Shown here: piece after piece, positions 54,201 to 62,389 of the stretch | Layout: the number at the start of each line of letters is the position of its first letter | Numbering within the stretch: the stretch's first letter is position 1 | NCBI GenBank assembly: GCA_030913385.1 | Contig: CP133159.1 | Location: 704,584-768,583 of the forward strand | DNA: 64,000 nucleotides | DNA from: Cytophagaceae bacterium ABcell3 | GTDB taxonomy: Bacteria; Bacteroidota; Bacteroidia; Cytophagales; Cytophagaceae | Reading direction: 5' to 3' | Notes under the pieces: generated by a model | The model's input: only the letters and a program-made list of their open reading frames with translations | The model's database searches: none | What the model was told of the DNA's origin: nothing | Program-made: the position numbers and the translations under genes

Positions 54201-55029
54201 GGCCGTGACCATTACCGCAGAAAATGAAGCTGGAATTGATGAGTGTACTTTTGCCATACATCAAGGTAAATTACAAGTTACCTGCCCAGAGAGCTTTGAA
54301 CTAGAAGTCTCAACGGAATGTAAAGCTATGATACCGGACGTGTCTGAACTTATTGAAATTAACTCTTGCGGATCAGGATGGGAGGTCACGCAAGAGCCAC
54401 TGTCGGAACAATTAGTTTCTTCTGAAGAGCTTATAAACGTCACCGTAACAGACGAAAGTGGAAACAGCAGCAATTGCGCTATTAATACACATATAAAAGA
54501 GTTTTCAGTGCCGTCTGTTTCAGCAGGCTCAGATGCAACAATTGTAAGCGGTGAAACCCACACATTGGAAGTAAATGCACCCTCTGATGGCACTTTCTTA
54601 TGGGAGCCTTCGGTTGGTTTAAACTATGATGACATCAAATACCCTGAGGCTTCTCCAGAGGAAACTACTGTTTACCGTGTTACTTTTACTGATCATAAAG
54701 GTTGCTCGGCACATGATGAACTTACCATTAAAGTGGTAGATATCTTAATTCCTAAAGGTTTCTCCCCAGATGATGATGGTATCAATGATGACTGGATTAT
54801 TCGTGGCATAGAGAACTATCCTTTTAACGAGGTTACTGTGTATAACCGTTGGGGAGATCTGGTCTTTTCAGAAAGCGCTTATAATAATTCCGATAAGGTG
54901 TTTGACGGAAGGGCCAACAGGTTAAGAGGCCTTGGGGCATCAACCCTGCCTGAGGGCACGTATTTTTACAGCATTATCCTAGAAGCTGGGGAAGAGCCGC
55001 TAAAAGGCTTTTTAGTGCTGAAGCGGTAA
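48280..55029 (+). CDS. Giant FG-GAP/HYR T9SS cargo protein with type B sorting domain
   Basis: A 2249-residue secreted protein. The N-terminus has a hydrophobic signal segment (VCLLLILIFKVGLS, about 23-36). Seven FG-GAP repeats with Ca-binding loops (GDMNGDGISD, GDFNGDGFSD and so on) span about 72-500. One HYR-like domain (about 515-600) follows, then seven more FG-GAP repeats (about 640-1085). From about 1088 HYR domains follow, including five tandem 152-residue units. The C-terminus (IPKGFSPDDDGINDDWIIRG...YNRWGDLVFSE...LPEGTYFYSIIL) is the CHU_C type B sorting domain. Fourteen FG-GAP repeats fit two seven-bladed beta-propellers as in integrin alpha heads. The likely role is adhesion. Confidence 0.9.
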   Translation: MNYPKYKSVAVLGGINIKQVCLLLILIFKVGLSDELRSQCPQVLVTDVPDSSMTIVNAVDGESSMGSQVIHIGDMNGDGISDVAISAPTMDADESNVGEVYVLFGREGGLDTEFDPASLDGSNGFTIRGHFEGNRLGVSSPAGDFNGDGFSDLVVAGRDTNYVIFGGTNLPEVLLVSDIDGSNGFAIYRSYSNPFAYTYVSVIGNGDFDGDGYDDLILRTRNIMSQSESTSYILFGNEERIGEAFDIFEREDECFTFTSSISTLLPRYIGDINNDGLDDIAVGAPNATSGEGNTGKAFVVYGSQDRTLEVELSNMNEDIGFEIIGEQDGGRFGSTVSSAGDFNNDGIDDFIISAPDTEIDGNVRQGKVFVIYGREQPFPASQSILEYGGSSKFTIEGNVQFASLGNRVGYAGDVNNDGVDDIILSSSFNSGSFWVIYGSPDWPGTVFNSGSVDGENGFSVRGTNMIRNFAHAISAAGDFNNNGVDDIIIGSTSDRNAGNSQIFYGRPQGDYIDTIPPSFSRCDDRVQAAGTTLLDYRAIAENHVSDNCDLPVTLEQSPERGTPVTGEMEVVLTATDFSGNSSQCVFNVNIREVSELECPGTFTIPDNTDASNSYTLFGPYIERHFRTSAVAGLGDINNDGYDDVGIVVNKHRDLDEDIPSEVYIVYGTADELPPADDLYMLDESRVSRIVAPNTSIIINEIRQLGDINNDGYNDLAVVSERGCYIIYGSANGLPELFDLADLDETTGFEIPQVYNNSIFTIGSAGDINGDGINDIVIGAEGANPNGMSNAGQVYVVYGTQTFPQSFDLEGLNGNNGFTINGYAASVNLGRSVDAGGDINNDGFDDLIVGVPGARPNPEITRSGQVIVIYGAPAPESATIETSDLSEETGFSIDGITDGELGVSVSSGFDINNDGISDFVISSPQATPPVGIVNSGAGISYVVFGQTDNYGNSFDLNELNGTNGFAVYGNTHIGQAGFRLSKAGDFNNDGIDDLLLIAPYGRYNGKAYVLFGTHDWEPFFHLRDINGINGLHIRNTTPGVELRSCMFAGDFNGDGIDDIILGAPPTSSFNPLWGASFILFGTDKKIDNKAPDLTCPEDQMLTIDSELPDFGSLAEVSDNCDQNPFVEQSPMPEVVFTKDTTITLTATDLSENASSCTFRVIKEQSPPEIVCIEDLEVDCSEIELLDYTEVVEVTGEGVMTVLQEPAPGSEITDGMTVTITAENEGGVEECSFIISVLTSTELPEFDCPEDQELMAGEEVPDFTALVEAIDGCGNVLEVAQSPESGTVFSEEITVTLSATDDYGNEGSCTFAITQDIVAPTVTCPGDQELDCAVTELPDFTEMAEANGSEEITLTQQPSPGTPVSAGMTVTITAENDGGSDECTFTVSIASPSEGPTITCPGDKVLASGEEIPDYTADVEAMDACGNVLEVAQSPESGTVFSEEITVTLSATDDYGNEGSCTFAITQDIVAPTVTCPGDQELDCAVTELPDFTEMAEANGSEEITLTQQPSPGIPVSAGMTITITAENDGGTDECTFTVSIAAPSEGPTISCPGDKVLASGEEIPDYTADVEAIDGCGNVLEVTQSPEAGTVFSEDITVTLSATDDYGNEGSCTFAITQDMVAPTVTCPGDQELDCAVTELPDFTEMAEANGSEEITLTQQPSPGIPVSDGMTITITAENDGGTDECTFTVSIAAPSEGPTISCPGDKVLASGEEIPDYTADVEAMDACGNVLEVAQSPESGTVFSEDITVTLSATDDYGNEGSCTFAITQDIVAPTVTCPGDQELDCAVTELPDFTEMAEANGSEEITLTQQPSPGTPVSAGMTITITAENDGGTDECTFTVSIAAPSEGPTISCPGDKVLASGEEIPDYTADVEAMDACGNVLEVAQSPESGTVFSEEITVTLSATDDYGNEGSCTFAIIQDIVAPTVTCPGDQELDCAVTELPDFTEMAEANGTEEITLTQQPSPGIPVSAGMAVTITAENEAGIDECTFAIHQGKLQVTCPESFELEVSTECKAMIPDVSELIEINSCGSGWEVTQEPLSEQLVSSEELINVTVTDESGNSSNCAINTHIKEFSVPSVSAGSDATIVSGETHTLEVNAPSDGTFLWEPSVGLNYDDIKYPEASPEETTVYRVTFTDHKGCSAHDELTIKVVDILIPKGFSPDDDGINDDWIIRGIENYPFNEVTVYNRWGDLVFSESAYNNSDKVFDGRANRLRGLGASTLPEGTYFYSIILEAGEEPLKGFLVLKR
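52015..54270 (+). repeat. Five tandem 456-bp near-identical HYR coding repeats
   Basis: Units begin near 52015, 52471, 52927, 53383 and 53839, a period of exactly 456 bp (152 codons). The TGCCCTGGTGACAAAG-type start recurs at the last four positions. Units 2 to 5 differ at only a small number of positions, mostly single bases, and the last unit diverges at its end. Each unit holds two HYR-like domains (CPGDKVLASGEEIPD... and CPGDQELDCAVTELPD...). The DNA-level identity indicates recent expansion or gene conversion, and copy number may vary between strains. Confidence 0.92.
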
Positions 55030-55030
55030 A

Positions 55031-55196
55031 TTAAACCTGAAATATGCATTAAAGCTTTCTATTGCGTAGTAAAATAACTTCAAATCAGACGCTTCGCTCG
55101 CATTTGGTTTTTAACCATAGAACCACTATGCCCCAAATACGCTGGTTTTTTGTTCTTTTGCCCCTCATAACGAAATTTAATGCATAATCCAGGATA
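55031..55196 (+). repeat. Dispersed inverted-repeat element, full-length copy B
   Basis: TTAAACCTGAAATATGCATT at the left and TTAATGCATAATCCAGGAT at the right form the terminal inverted repeats. Internal blocks shared with copy A include AACTTCAAATCAGACGCTTC, TTTTAACCATAG-AACCA-CTATG and CCCTCATAACGAAAT. It starts 2 bp after the cargo gene stop codon. Confidence 0.75.
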
Positions 55197-55231
55197 AAAA
55201 AAGGCCGCTTCTTAAAAAAGAGGCGACCTTA
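55196..55231 (-). terminator. Minus-strand terminator-like hairpin
   Basis: Read on the minus strand, AAGGTCGCCTCTT pairs imperfectly with AAGAAGCGGCCTT and is followed by a T-run (plus-strand A-run 55195-55201). It would end transcription coming from the outer-membrane protein gene or the pseudogene fragment. Confidence 0.6.
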
Positions 55232-55316
55232 CCATTTGCGATATATGGGTTTGAATTATTCAGGTAGTTAACGGTGGTAATTATCGTGTAAATATACTAC
55301 ACCCAAAAAAATGTTT

Positions 55317-55434
55317 AAAATTTACGGTACTGACCGTTTTTCTTTGCCATTCGTATCTCCTGTTCCAGATCGTCTTAACATTTCTCCATAATAACGATAT
55401 TATGCGACCAGCCAAACTCATCCACCATTTGGTG
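55317..55434 (-). pseudogene. Remnant of a YhcG/DUF1016-type PDDEXK nuclease gene
   Basis: One minus-strand frame reads HQMVDEFGWSHNIVIMEKC, a stop, then DDLEQEIRMAKKNGQYRKF. This closely resembles the conserved SWSHN(I/V)xIxEK...DxxxREFYI segment of YhcG (DUF1016) proteins. The rest of that gene is absent and stop codons flank and interrupt it. A 67-residue open frame on the same strand is a shadow of this remnant. It indicates an accessory gene decayed at this spot. Confidence 0.5.
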
Positions 55435-55510
55435 TCGGTTATGTATTTGCCATAATAACTAGGGTAAAACAACGGCAGTGGCAAGGCGATCAGGAGACAC
55501 GGTCAGGGTG

Positions 55511-55548
55511 AGGTGCTAAAAATGTCAACACTAACAGTTTTAGCACCT
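55511..55548. other. 11-bp perfect stem-loop beside the outer-membrane protein gene end
   Basis: AGGTGCTAAAA pairs with TTTTAGCACCT across a 16-nt loop, 20 bp beyond the stop codon of the 55567-56265 gene. It may be that gene's terminator or an RNA-stability hairpin. No strong T-run follows on the minus strand. Confidence 0.5.
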
Positions 55549-55566
55549 TCTATATAATTTTATAAA

Positions 55567-56265
55567 TTATCTACCGCCTAATGGTATGATATAGCCTGCT
55601 GAAACGGTAAAATAGCGGTTTCTTAAGGGGCTTTCTCCTTCTGGCCTTTCTCCATCCCAGTCTGTTATATCCATTAAGCCATAACTGTACCTTCCTTCCA
55701 CAAAAATATCACCAGGTCCCACTTTAAACATCACACCAGTTCCCAACGTAACTCCAAAATCAAAACGTTTCAAACCATCCTCTTTAAAATCAATTTCTCC
55801 TTCATCTCTAATGTTATGCCTAAAGCCAAACCCTTCCAAAGTATGACTTTCACGAAAGCGACCACTTAAAGCATATCCTATATATGGGCCGCCATTAATA
55901 AAAAATCCAAATTTTTCACTGCCAAACCTGGCCTTTGCCAGAACTGGAATGCTCAGGTAATTAATTCTTGTGTTAATCACACCACTTTCAGTTAATCCAT
56001 CCTCTGAACGTATATATCCAATAAGATCTCCTTGTCCGGAATAATTAACCTCTGTTTGCAAAGAAAATTTTTGACTAAAGGAATAGCCAATTATTAAACC
56101 TAAGTGCGGCCCTATCTCATCGCTTGACCATTCGCCAGGTCCAATCTTGTACAATTTGGCAATATTAACACCGCCCCTTACGCCTAAAGCAACCTGTGCA
56201 TCAGCATTAAGCGACGTAAGTGTTGCTACAAAAGCAACAGCAACAAAAGTAAACAGTTTTTTCAT
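55567..56265 (-). CDS. Outer-membrane beta-barrel protein (PorT-like family)
   Basis: A 232-residue protein with signal peptide MKKLFTFVAVAFVATLTSLNADAQ and the start VALGVRGGVNIAKLY, typical of Bacteroidota OMP_b-brl_2 proteins. Further landmarks are HLGLIIGYSFSQKFSLQTEVNYSGQG, INYLSIPVLAKARFG and the strand-rich C-terminus (DIFVEGRYSYGLMDI; RYFTVSAGYIIPLGGR). Predicted to be an eight- to ten-stranded outer-membrane barrel. The exact role is unknown. It has its own promoter region upstream, and a perfect stem-loop lies after its stop. Confidence 0.82.
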   Translation of the reverse strand: MKKLFTFVAVAFVATLTSLNADAQVALGVRGGVNIAKLYKIGPGEWSSDEIGPHLGLIIGYSFSQKFSLQTEVNYSGQGDLIGYIRSEDGLTESGVINTRINYLSIPVLAKARFGSEKFGFFINGGPYIGYALSGRFRESHTLEGFGFRHNIRDEGEIDFKEDGLKRFDFGVTLGTGVMFKVGPGDIFVEGRYSYGLMDITDWDGERPEGESPLRNRYFTVSAGYIIPLGGR

Positions 56266-56633
56266 GGATTAATTTAGTTAAAAATAACTGCTAAATTAGG
56301 TGAAATAAGAACTTAAAAAACCGTTTATCTAAATTTTAGTTTTCGCTAACCTACAAATATGGTCATTACAACTACATAAGATCAATAAGTTGATTACTGC
56401 CCTACCGAAGTTTACTTACATATACATCCGATTTAAAGTATGTGCATGAAGCTTGCTGGTGAAAACACCAACAAGTGGGGAGGATGGCCGATAGCAAATC
56501 GGCTTTGCTGAGGGTGGTTAAAAGAAGTTAGTTTTGCAATTTGCTCATAACAATGTTGTTATGCTCTTTCGAATTTACTATTTTTCATTTTTAAAACGGT
56601 TCATATTTTTTTAATATTTTACGCAAGTTTTTT
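56266..56633. other. Intergenic region between divergent genes; possible degenerate repeat
   Basis: About 370 bp. Short hairpins AGCAAA-TCGGC-TTTGCT (near 56494-56510) and CATAAC-AATGTT-GTTATG (near 56547-56564) occur in the order and spacing of the internal blocks of the dispersed repeat family. Clear terminal inverted repeats are missing, so this is at best a decayed copy. Promoters of both flanking genes must lie here. Confidence 0.3.
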
Positions 56634-57449
56634 ATGGAAATTAGAGACTACTATTTACATGGGGAAGGAGTTTCGGTAACGGAAACGCCCAATAGGAGCG
56701 GTGCCTTTGCGGAAGGATTGCCTGACACTGTGCTGATACACTATACAGCAGGCCCTAATTTGTCTTCTGCGGTCAATACGCTTACCAACCCCTCATCGCG
56801 TGCATCGGCGCATATTGTTATTGGCAGGGATGGTGAAATCAGGCAATTAGCTCCTTTCAACATTATTGCTTGGCATGCAGGGCAAAGCCAGTATAAAGAA
56901 CGGACAGGTTTTAACCAATATTCCATTGGTATTGAACTGGACAATGCCGGTGAGCTGACCCGTCGGAATGGTGGGTATTATAGCTGGTTTGGTAGAAGGT
57001 ATGCTAAGGAAGAAGTTGTCAAAGCGGTGCATAGGAATGAAACGGTCGAGAAATATTGGCATGCCTTTTCAGAACGGCAAATCGCTTTAGTTTATGACTT
57101 GTGCATACTGTTGAAGGAAACGTATAACATTAAGTATATTTTGGGACATGAAGAGGTGTCGCCGAACAGAAAATTAGATCCTGGGCCAGCATTTCCGCTT
57201 GATAAGTTAAGAGATAAAATTTTGAACCCGGACAGGAGCCAAAATGAGGCTGAATCTCCAGAAATTCCAGAAGAAGGTGTAGTTTCCGCCAGCAGTTTAA
57301 ATATACGTTTACAGCCAGATGTCGAATCAGAAAGAGCGGCTCGCCCCTTGCCCAATGGCACAAAAGTAAAAATATTAGAAGCGAAAGATGGCTGGTACAA
57401 AGTACAAACCCTTTTGGAGGGTTGGGTAAACGGCAAGTACATTAAATAA
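56634..57449 (+). CDS. N-acetylmuramoyl-L-alanine amidase with SH3b domain
   Basis: A 271-residue Amidase_2 (T7 lysozyme/AmpD type) zinc amidase. Zinc and catalytic landmarks are LIHYTAGP (His37), ASAHIVIGRDGEIRQLAPFNIIAWHAG and the C-terminal LGHEEVSPNRKLDPGPAFP (HEE and D). A bacterial SH3 domain (about 212-271, VVSASSLNIRLQPDVESERAARPLPNGTKVKILEAKDGWYKV) follows and probably binds the cell wall. No signal peptide is visible from ATG 56634, so it may act in cytosolic muropeptide recycling or leave by another route. It is 104 bp upstream of the patatin gene in the same direction. Confidence 0.88.
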   Translation: MEIRDYYLHGEGVSVTETPNRSGAFAEGLPDTVLIHYTAGPNLSSAVNTLTNPSSRASAHIVIGRDGEIRQLAPFNIIAWHAGQSQYKERTGFNQYSIGIELDNAGELTRRNGGYYSWFGRRYAKEEVVKAVHRNETVEKYWHAFSERQIALVYDLCILLKETYNIKYILGHEEVSPNRKLDPGPAFPLDKLRDKILNPDRSQNEAESPEIPEEGVVSASSLNIRLQPDVESERAARPLPNGTKVKILEAKDGWYKVQTLLEGWVNGKYIK

Positions 57450-57553
57450 TTTCATTGCCAATATTTCAGTTTTGCACTATCAATAGCAAAACTGTTTCAC
57501 ATAAAAGAGCTACCTTACAGTTCGATTTTTAACTAAACTTTTTTATCAAGAAA

Positions 57554-58600
57554 ATGGTCAGAATTCTTTCGATAGATGGTGGTGGAATACGGGGCATTAT
57601 TCCTGCACGCATACTTATCTCGCTGGAAGATAAGCTGAAAAAGCACAGCAATAATCCTGATGCCAGATTAGCCGATTATTTCGATTTCATTGCTGGAACC
57701 AGTACCGGAGGTATTTTGGCGTGTATCTACTTGTTTCCCGACAACAACAACCGTCCAAAGTTTTCGGCAAACGATGCATTGAATTTTTACAAATCTTATG
57801 GAGAGAAGATTTTCAGGCAAACGCTATGGCGCAAGATCACCACAGTTTGGGGTCTGTTAAGAGGCAAATACGCTCCAGATGTGCTGGAAGAATGCCTTGA
57901 CAAATATTTTGGAGAATCCACCCTTGACCAGCTACTCAAACCCTGTATCATACCTTCTTTTTCTATAAGGCCAAATGTGTCAGACGGTTTAGAAAAGAAT
58001 AGGCCTTATTTTTTCACCCAGCATGACGCAAAGCTAAAACCTAAAGAAAATTTTTCTCTAAAAGAAGTCTGCCGTTCCACATCGGCAGCCCCAACGTATT
58101 TCCCACCTGCCTTTGCATTGTCTAATTTTGGTGAGGGAATGGGTACTATCGATGGTGGTGTTTTTGCCAATAACCCCACCTTATGTGCTTATGCAGAAGT
58201 ACGCAAAGCAGTATCACAGCCCAAAGCCAAGGACATGTTCATAGTGTCTCTTAGCACAGGTACCACAGGGGTGCGCATTGATTATAGCAAAGCCAAGAAC
58301 TGGGGCACAATTCATTGGGTAAAGCCGCTGATAGACACTATGATGAGCGGTGTTTCACAAACAACATCGTATCAGCTAAAAAAAATATTTGAGGCAGCAG
58401 AAGTGCCAGACCAATATATAAGGCTTGAGCCTAGGTTAGAATCTGGTGAGGCAAGTATGGATAATGCTTCTCCTGAAAATATACAAAACCTCATCAGGAT
58501 AGGTGAGCAAAAAGCTAAATCCAAAAACGAGGAACTTGAATATATTGCTAAAAGGTTAGTGGAAACAAAGCCTCAAAAGCTAGAGTATGTCCTACGGTAG
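57554..58600 (+). CDS. Patatin-like phospholipase
   Basis: A 348-residue patatin-family lipid acyl hydrolase. The oxyanion loop is DGGGIRG (8-14), the nucleophile elbow is GTSTG (Ser50), and the catalytic dyad Asp200 lies in IDGGVFANNP. CRSTSAAPTYFPP is the usual core block. It has no signal peptide or membrane helix. The family includes CapV effectors of CBASS defence, but no CD-NTase or CBASS partner is present here. A housekeeping or stress lipase is equally likely. It follows the amidase gene, and joint action on the envelope is a possible but unproven link. Confidence 0.9.
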   Translation: MVRILSIDGGGIRGIIPARILISLEDKLKKHSNNPDARLADYFDFIAGTSTGGILACIYLFPDNNNRPKFSANDALNFYKSYGEKIFRQTLWRKITTVWGLLRGKYAPDVLEECLDKYFGESTLDQLLKPCIIPSFSIRPNVSDGLEKNRPYFFTQHDAKLKPKENFSLKEVCRSTSAAPTYFPPAFALSNFGEGMGTIDGGVFANNPTLCAYAEVRKAVSQPKAKDMFIVSLSTGTTGVRIDYSKAKNWGTIHWVKPLIDTMMSGVSQTTSYQLKKIFEAAEVPDQYIRLEPRLESGEASMDNASPENIQNLIRIGEQKAKSKNEELEYIAKRLVETKPQKLEYVLR

Positions 58601-58686
58601 AACATAGGTTTTGGTCATCATGAATAATTATAGATGGTAAAATAGTTAATTATATGCTTTGGGTAACTTCATCTTCAAATCCTTTT

Positions 58687-59625
58687 TTATTCATTGATCA
58701 GTTCCCTGGTTTTCTCTAATAACCTTTTTGTTGCCATTATGCCTTCTACCTCGTCTAACCGGTCTCCATCATATTCAATGCCCAAATAGCCTTTGAAACC
58801 AGACTGTTTTATCAATGATAGCATTTTGCCATAATCTATAGTGGTCTCGTTTCCTTTTTCGTCAAAGTCAAAGGCTTTGGCACTTACCCCCTTGGCAAAA
58901 GGCAACAGCTCTTTTACCCCTTTATATTTATCATAAGTTTCTACGCAGGGAGATTCCCACAAGTCGCCTTTTTCCCGGCGAACGCAAAAGTTGCCAAAAT
59001 CGGGCAATGTGCCGGCATAAGGGTTATCGACGGCTTTCAGTACTTCCACCACTAAACTTGCTTTGGAAGACCATTGCCCATGGTTTTCGGCCAATACGTG
59101 AATATCATGTTCGGCGCCAAAGGCTGCCAACCTTGCCCATCCGTCTATAGCGGCATCTTTCCATATATCTTCGTCATGGTCTCCGTGAAGGTTAATCCTA
59201 ATGGAGTGACACCCCAAGAATTTGGCAGCTTCAATCCATTTAAAGTGGTTTTCCGCGGCTTTTTCCCGCACTTTCTTATTTCTGTCGGCCAAGTTTCCTT
59301 CTCCGTCTACCATAATGAGCAGGTTTTTTACCCCTAGATCTTCTGATTGCCTCTTTAGTTGATTCAAAAAGCCTTTGTCGGTGGCTTTATCGGCAAAAAA
59401 CTGGTTGACATATTCAACCGCATCAATATCAAATTTTTCCCTGGCCATTTTTATAAAATCAAATGTGTCCATTTCGCCCTTAAAAAGAGATCGGTGGAAA
59501 GACCATTGCGCAAGGGATATGTTAAAATCCAGTTTTTCCTTAGATGCAAATAAGGTTGAGGGAGATAATAAAAGGGAAGTTAACAACCCTGCATTTTTTA
59601 TGAATTGACGTCTGTTTTGGCCCAT
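58687..59625 (-). CDS. TAT-exported sugar-phosphate isomerase/epimerase-like TIM-barrel protein
   Basis: A 312-residue AP_endonuc_2/xylose-isomerase-like TIM barrel. The N-terminus is a twin-arginine signal (NRRQFIKNAGLLTSLLLSP). Landmarks are the DAVEYVNQFF strand, HSIRINLHGDHDEDIWKDA, VLAENHGQWSS (Glu as metal ligand) and GTLPDFGNFC (Asp), and the C-terminal GYLGIEYDGD (Glu). These fit the divalent-metal site of the family. The pathway is unknown, and related secreted proteins act on sugars or inositols. It is convergent with the patatin gene. Confidence 0.88.
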   Translation of the reverse strand: MGQNRRQFIKNAGLLTSLLLSPSTLFASKEKLDFNISLAQWSFHRSLFKGEMDTFDFIKMAREKFDIDAVEYVNQFFADKATDKGFLNQLKRQSEDLGVKNLLIMVDGEGNLADRNKKVREKAAENHFKWIEAAKFLGCHSIRINLHGDHDEDIWKDAAIDGWARLAAFGAEHDIHVLAENHGQWSSKASLVVEVLKAVDNPYAGTLPDFGNFCVRREKGDLWESPCVETYDKYKGVKELLPFAKGVSAKAFDFDEKGNETTIDYGKMLSLIKQSGFKGYLGIEYDGDRLDEVEGIMATKRLLEKTRELINE

Positions 59626-59807
59626 TTTACAAGTTTATATAAACACTTTCAATGTAACGTGACGATATGGTGTTGTTTGGCTTCTTTTAATGGTGTGTTT
59701 TTGTAGATTATTAAAACTAATGTATATATTTGCCATTTATAAAGTCACGTCATTTGGCCAATCATGGCTATAGTGACAATATTTTAAACCAAATTTATAA
59801 AATAATC

Positions 59808-60182
59808 ATGAAAAGGTCTTTGCTATTTTTGCTTACAGCGTTATTAACATTATCCCTTTTTTCTTGCTCTAAAGATGAAGATCCAAAGCCAGAAGAGAAT
59901 GAAGTCGAAGAAATTTTCTTGTCTAGTTTTTATACAAACCTAATGGTGCAACTTGACTGGGATCATTTAGAAGGGGTTGACTATTACAATGTTTACTTTG
60001 CTGAAAAAGGAAACGACTTAGAGAAAATTGCTACTATTGATGAGGATGGCGACAGAATCAGGTTTACCATCAACGAGGGTATTCAAGGCGATACTGAGTA
60101 CCATGTTAAAGTAAAAGGTTATAATGCTGACTCTAAAGTAATCGGCTCTTCCGGTGATGTAGTGTTCACTACACCTGAATAA
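59808..60182 (+). CDS. Small lipoprotein with fibronectin type III domain
   Basis: A 124-residue protein. ATG 59808 gives a lipoprotein signal, MKRSLLFLLTALLTLSLFSC, with Cys20 as the lipidated residue. Next come an acidic SKDEDPKPEENEVEE linker and one FN3-like domain (LMVQLDWDHLEGVDYYNVYFAEKG...TEYHVKVKGYNADSKVIGSSGDVVFTTPE). Probably cell-surface or periplasmic. The acidic residues after the Cys are consistent with the lipoprotein surface-export signals of Bacteroidota. The upstream in-frame extension to 59730 would precede the signal peptide and is rejected. The exact role is unknown. Confidence 0.8.
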   Translation: MKRSLLFLLTALLTLSLFSCSKDEDPKPEENEVEEIFLSSFYTNLMVQLDWDHLEGVDYYNVYFAEKGNDLEKIATIDEDGDRIRFTINEGIQGDTEYHVKVKGYNADSKVIGSSGDVVFTTPE

Positions 60183-60190
60183 ATTATATA

Positions 60191-60228
60191 GTGAGCGTAA
60201 AGACTGCCAAGCTAGACTTTGCGCTCAC
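60191..60228 (+). terminator. Hairpin after the lipoprotein gene; gap with a decayed repeat
   Basis: GTGAGCGTAAAG pairs with CTTTGCGCTCAC (11 of 12), 8 bp after the lipoprotein stop. The T-run is weak. In the rest of the gap to 60552, TTTGTTCTTTTG-TCGTCG-CATTACGAA...TAATGCGTATTCC (about 60400-60443) matches the right end of repeat copy B and looks like a decayed family member. Confidence 0.45.
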
Positions 60229-60450
60229 CTTACCTCTACATAGGGCCTACAGTTTCCAATTCAGGAAGTGTTATTTTCACCGTGGTAGACGCTTCATTTT
60301 TATAATAAATATCAGTGGTTCCGCCGTAATAGTTTACGATGTGTTGCTCGCATTTCCTCGCTTGTTATGTAGCTATTCTTTCTAAAAATATGTGGAATCT
60401 TTGTTCTTTTGTCGTCGCATTACGAACCCTAATGCGTATTCCTTAGTTAA

Positions 60451-62172
<1,722 letters not shown>

Positions 62173-62178
62173 TTTTAA

Positions 62179-62212
62179 AGACCTGCTTGCAGGTCTTTTT
62201 TTATGCTATTTC
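62179..62212 (+). terminator. Rho-independent terminator after the ABC-F gene
   Basis: AGACCTGC pairs with GCAGGTCT (62179-62196) followed by a T-run. It lies 6 bp after the stop codon. Confidence 0.88.
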
Positions 62213-62361
62213 GTTTATGTTGAACATGCTAGCTCAAGTTAAAGGTGGAGGTAAATATTCTATGTGAATTATCATCCGCAAAAAGGGGTTTATGTAAATA
62301 AATATTATTTAACATTCGTTTTAGATCTGTGCGGTTAATAAGATTTATCCTAAACAATTGT

Positions 62362-62369
62362 TAAATTTG
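62362..62369 (+). promoter_or_regulatory. TAnnTTTG promoter box before the iron-binding lipoprotein gene
   Basis: TAAATTTG fits the -7 element and lies 21 bp before ATG 62390, so the leader would be short. No clear Fur-type palindrome was recognised. Confidence 0.45.
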
Positions 62370-62389
62370 GGCTATCAATTCCAAAAACT

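Noticed and set aside
52197-54227. Recurring 68-, 76- and 80-residue open frames on both strands at a 456-bp period
   Set aside because: They are shadows of the HYR coding repeats and recur only because the repeat recurs. They have no signals of their own.
52015-54270. Regularly spaced repeats as a CRISPR-like array
   Set aside because: Repeat period is 456 bp with no short spacers, and the region is one continuous reading frame of a secreted protein.
55281-55484. 67-residue minus-strand ORF as a gene
   Set aside because: The sequence is explained by a YhcG-type remnant in another frame of the same strand. The ORF itself has no protein-like features.
57554-58600. Patatin as a CBASS effector (CapV)
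   Set aside because: No CD-NTase, Cap2/Cap3 or HORMA/TRIP13 gene is within the window on either side.
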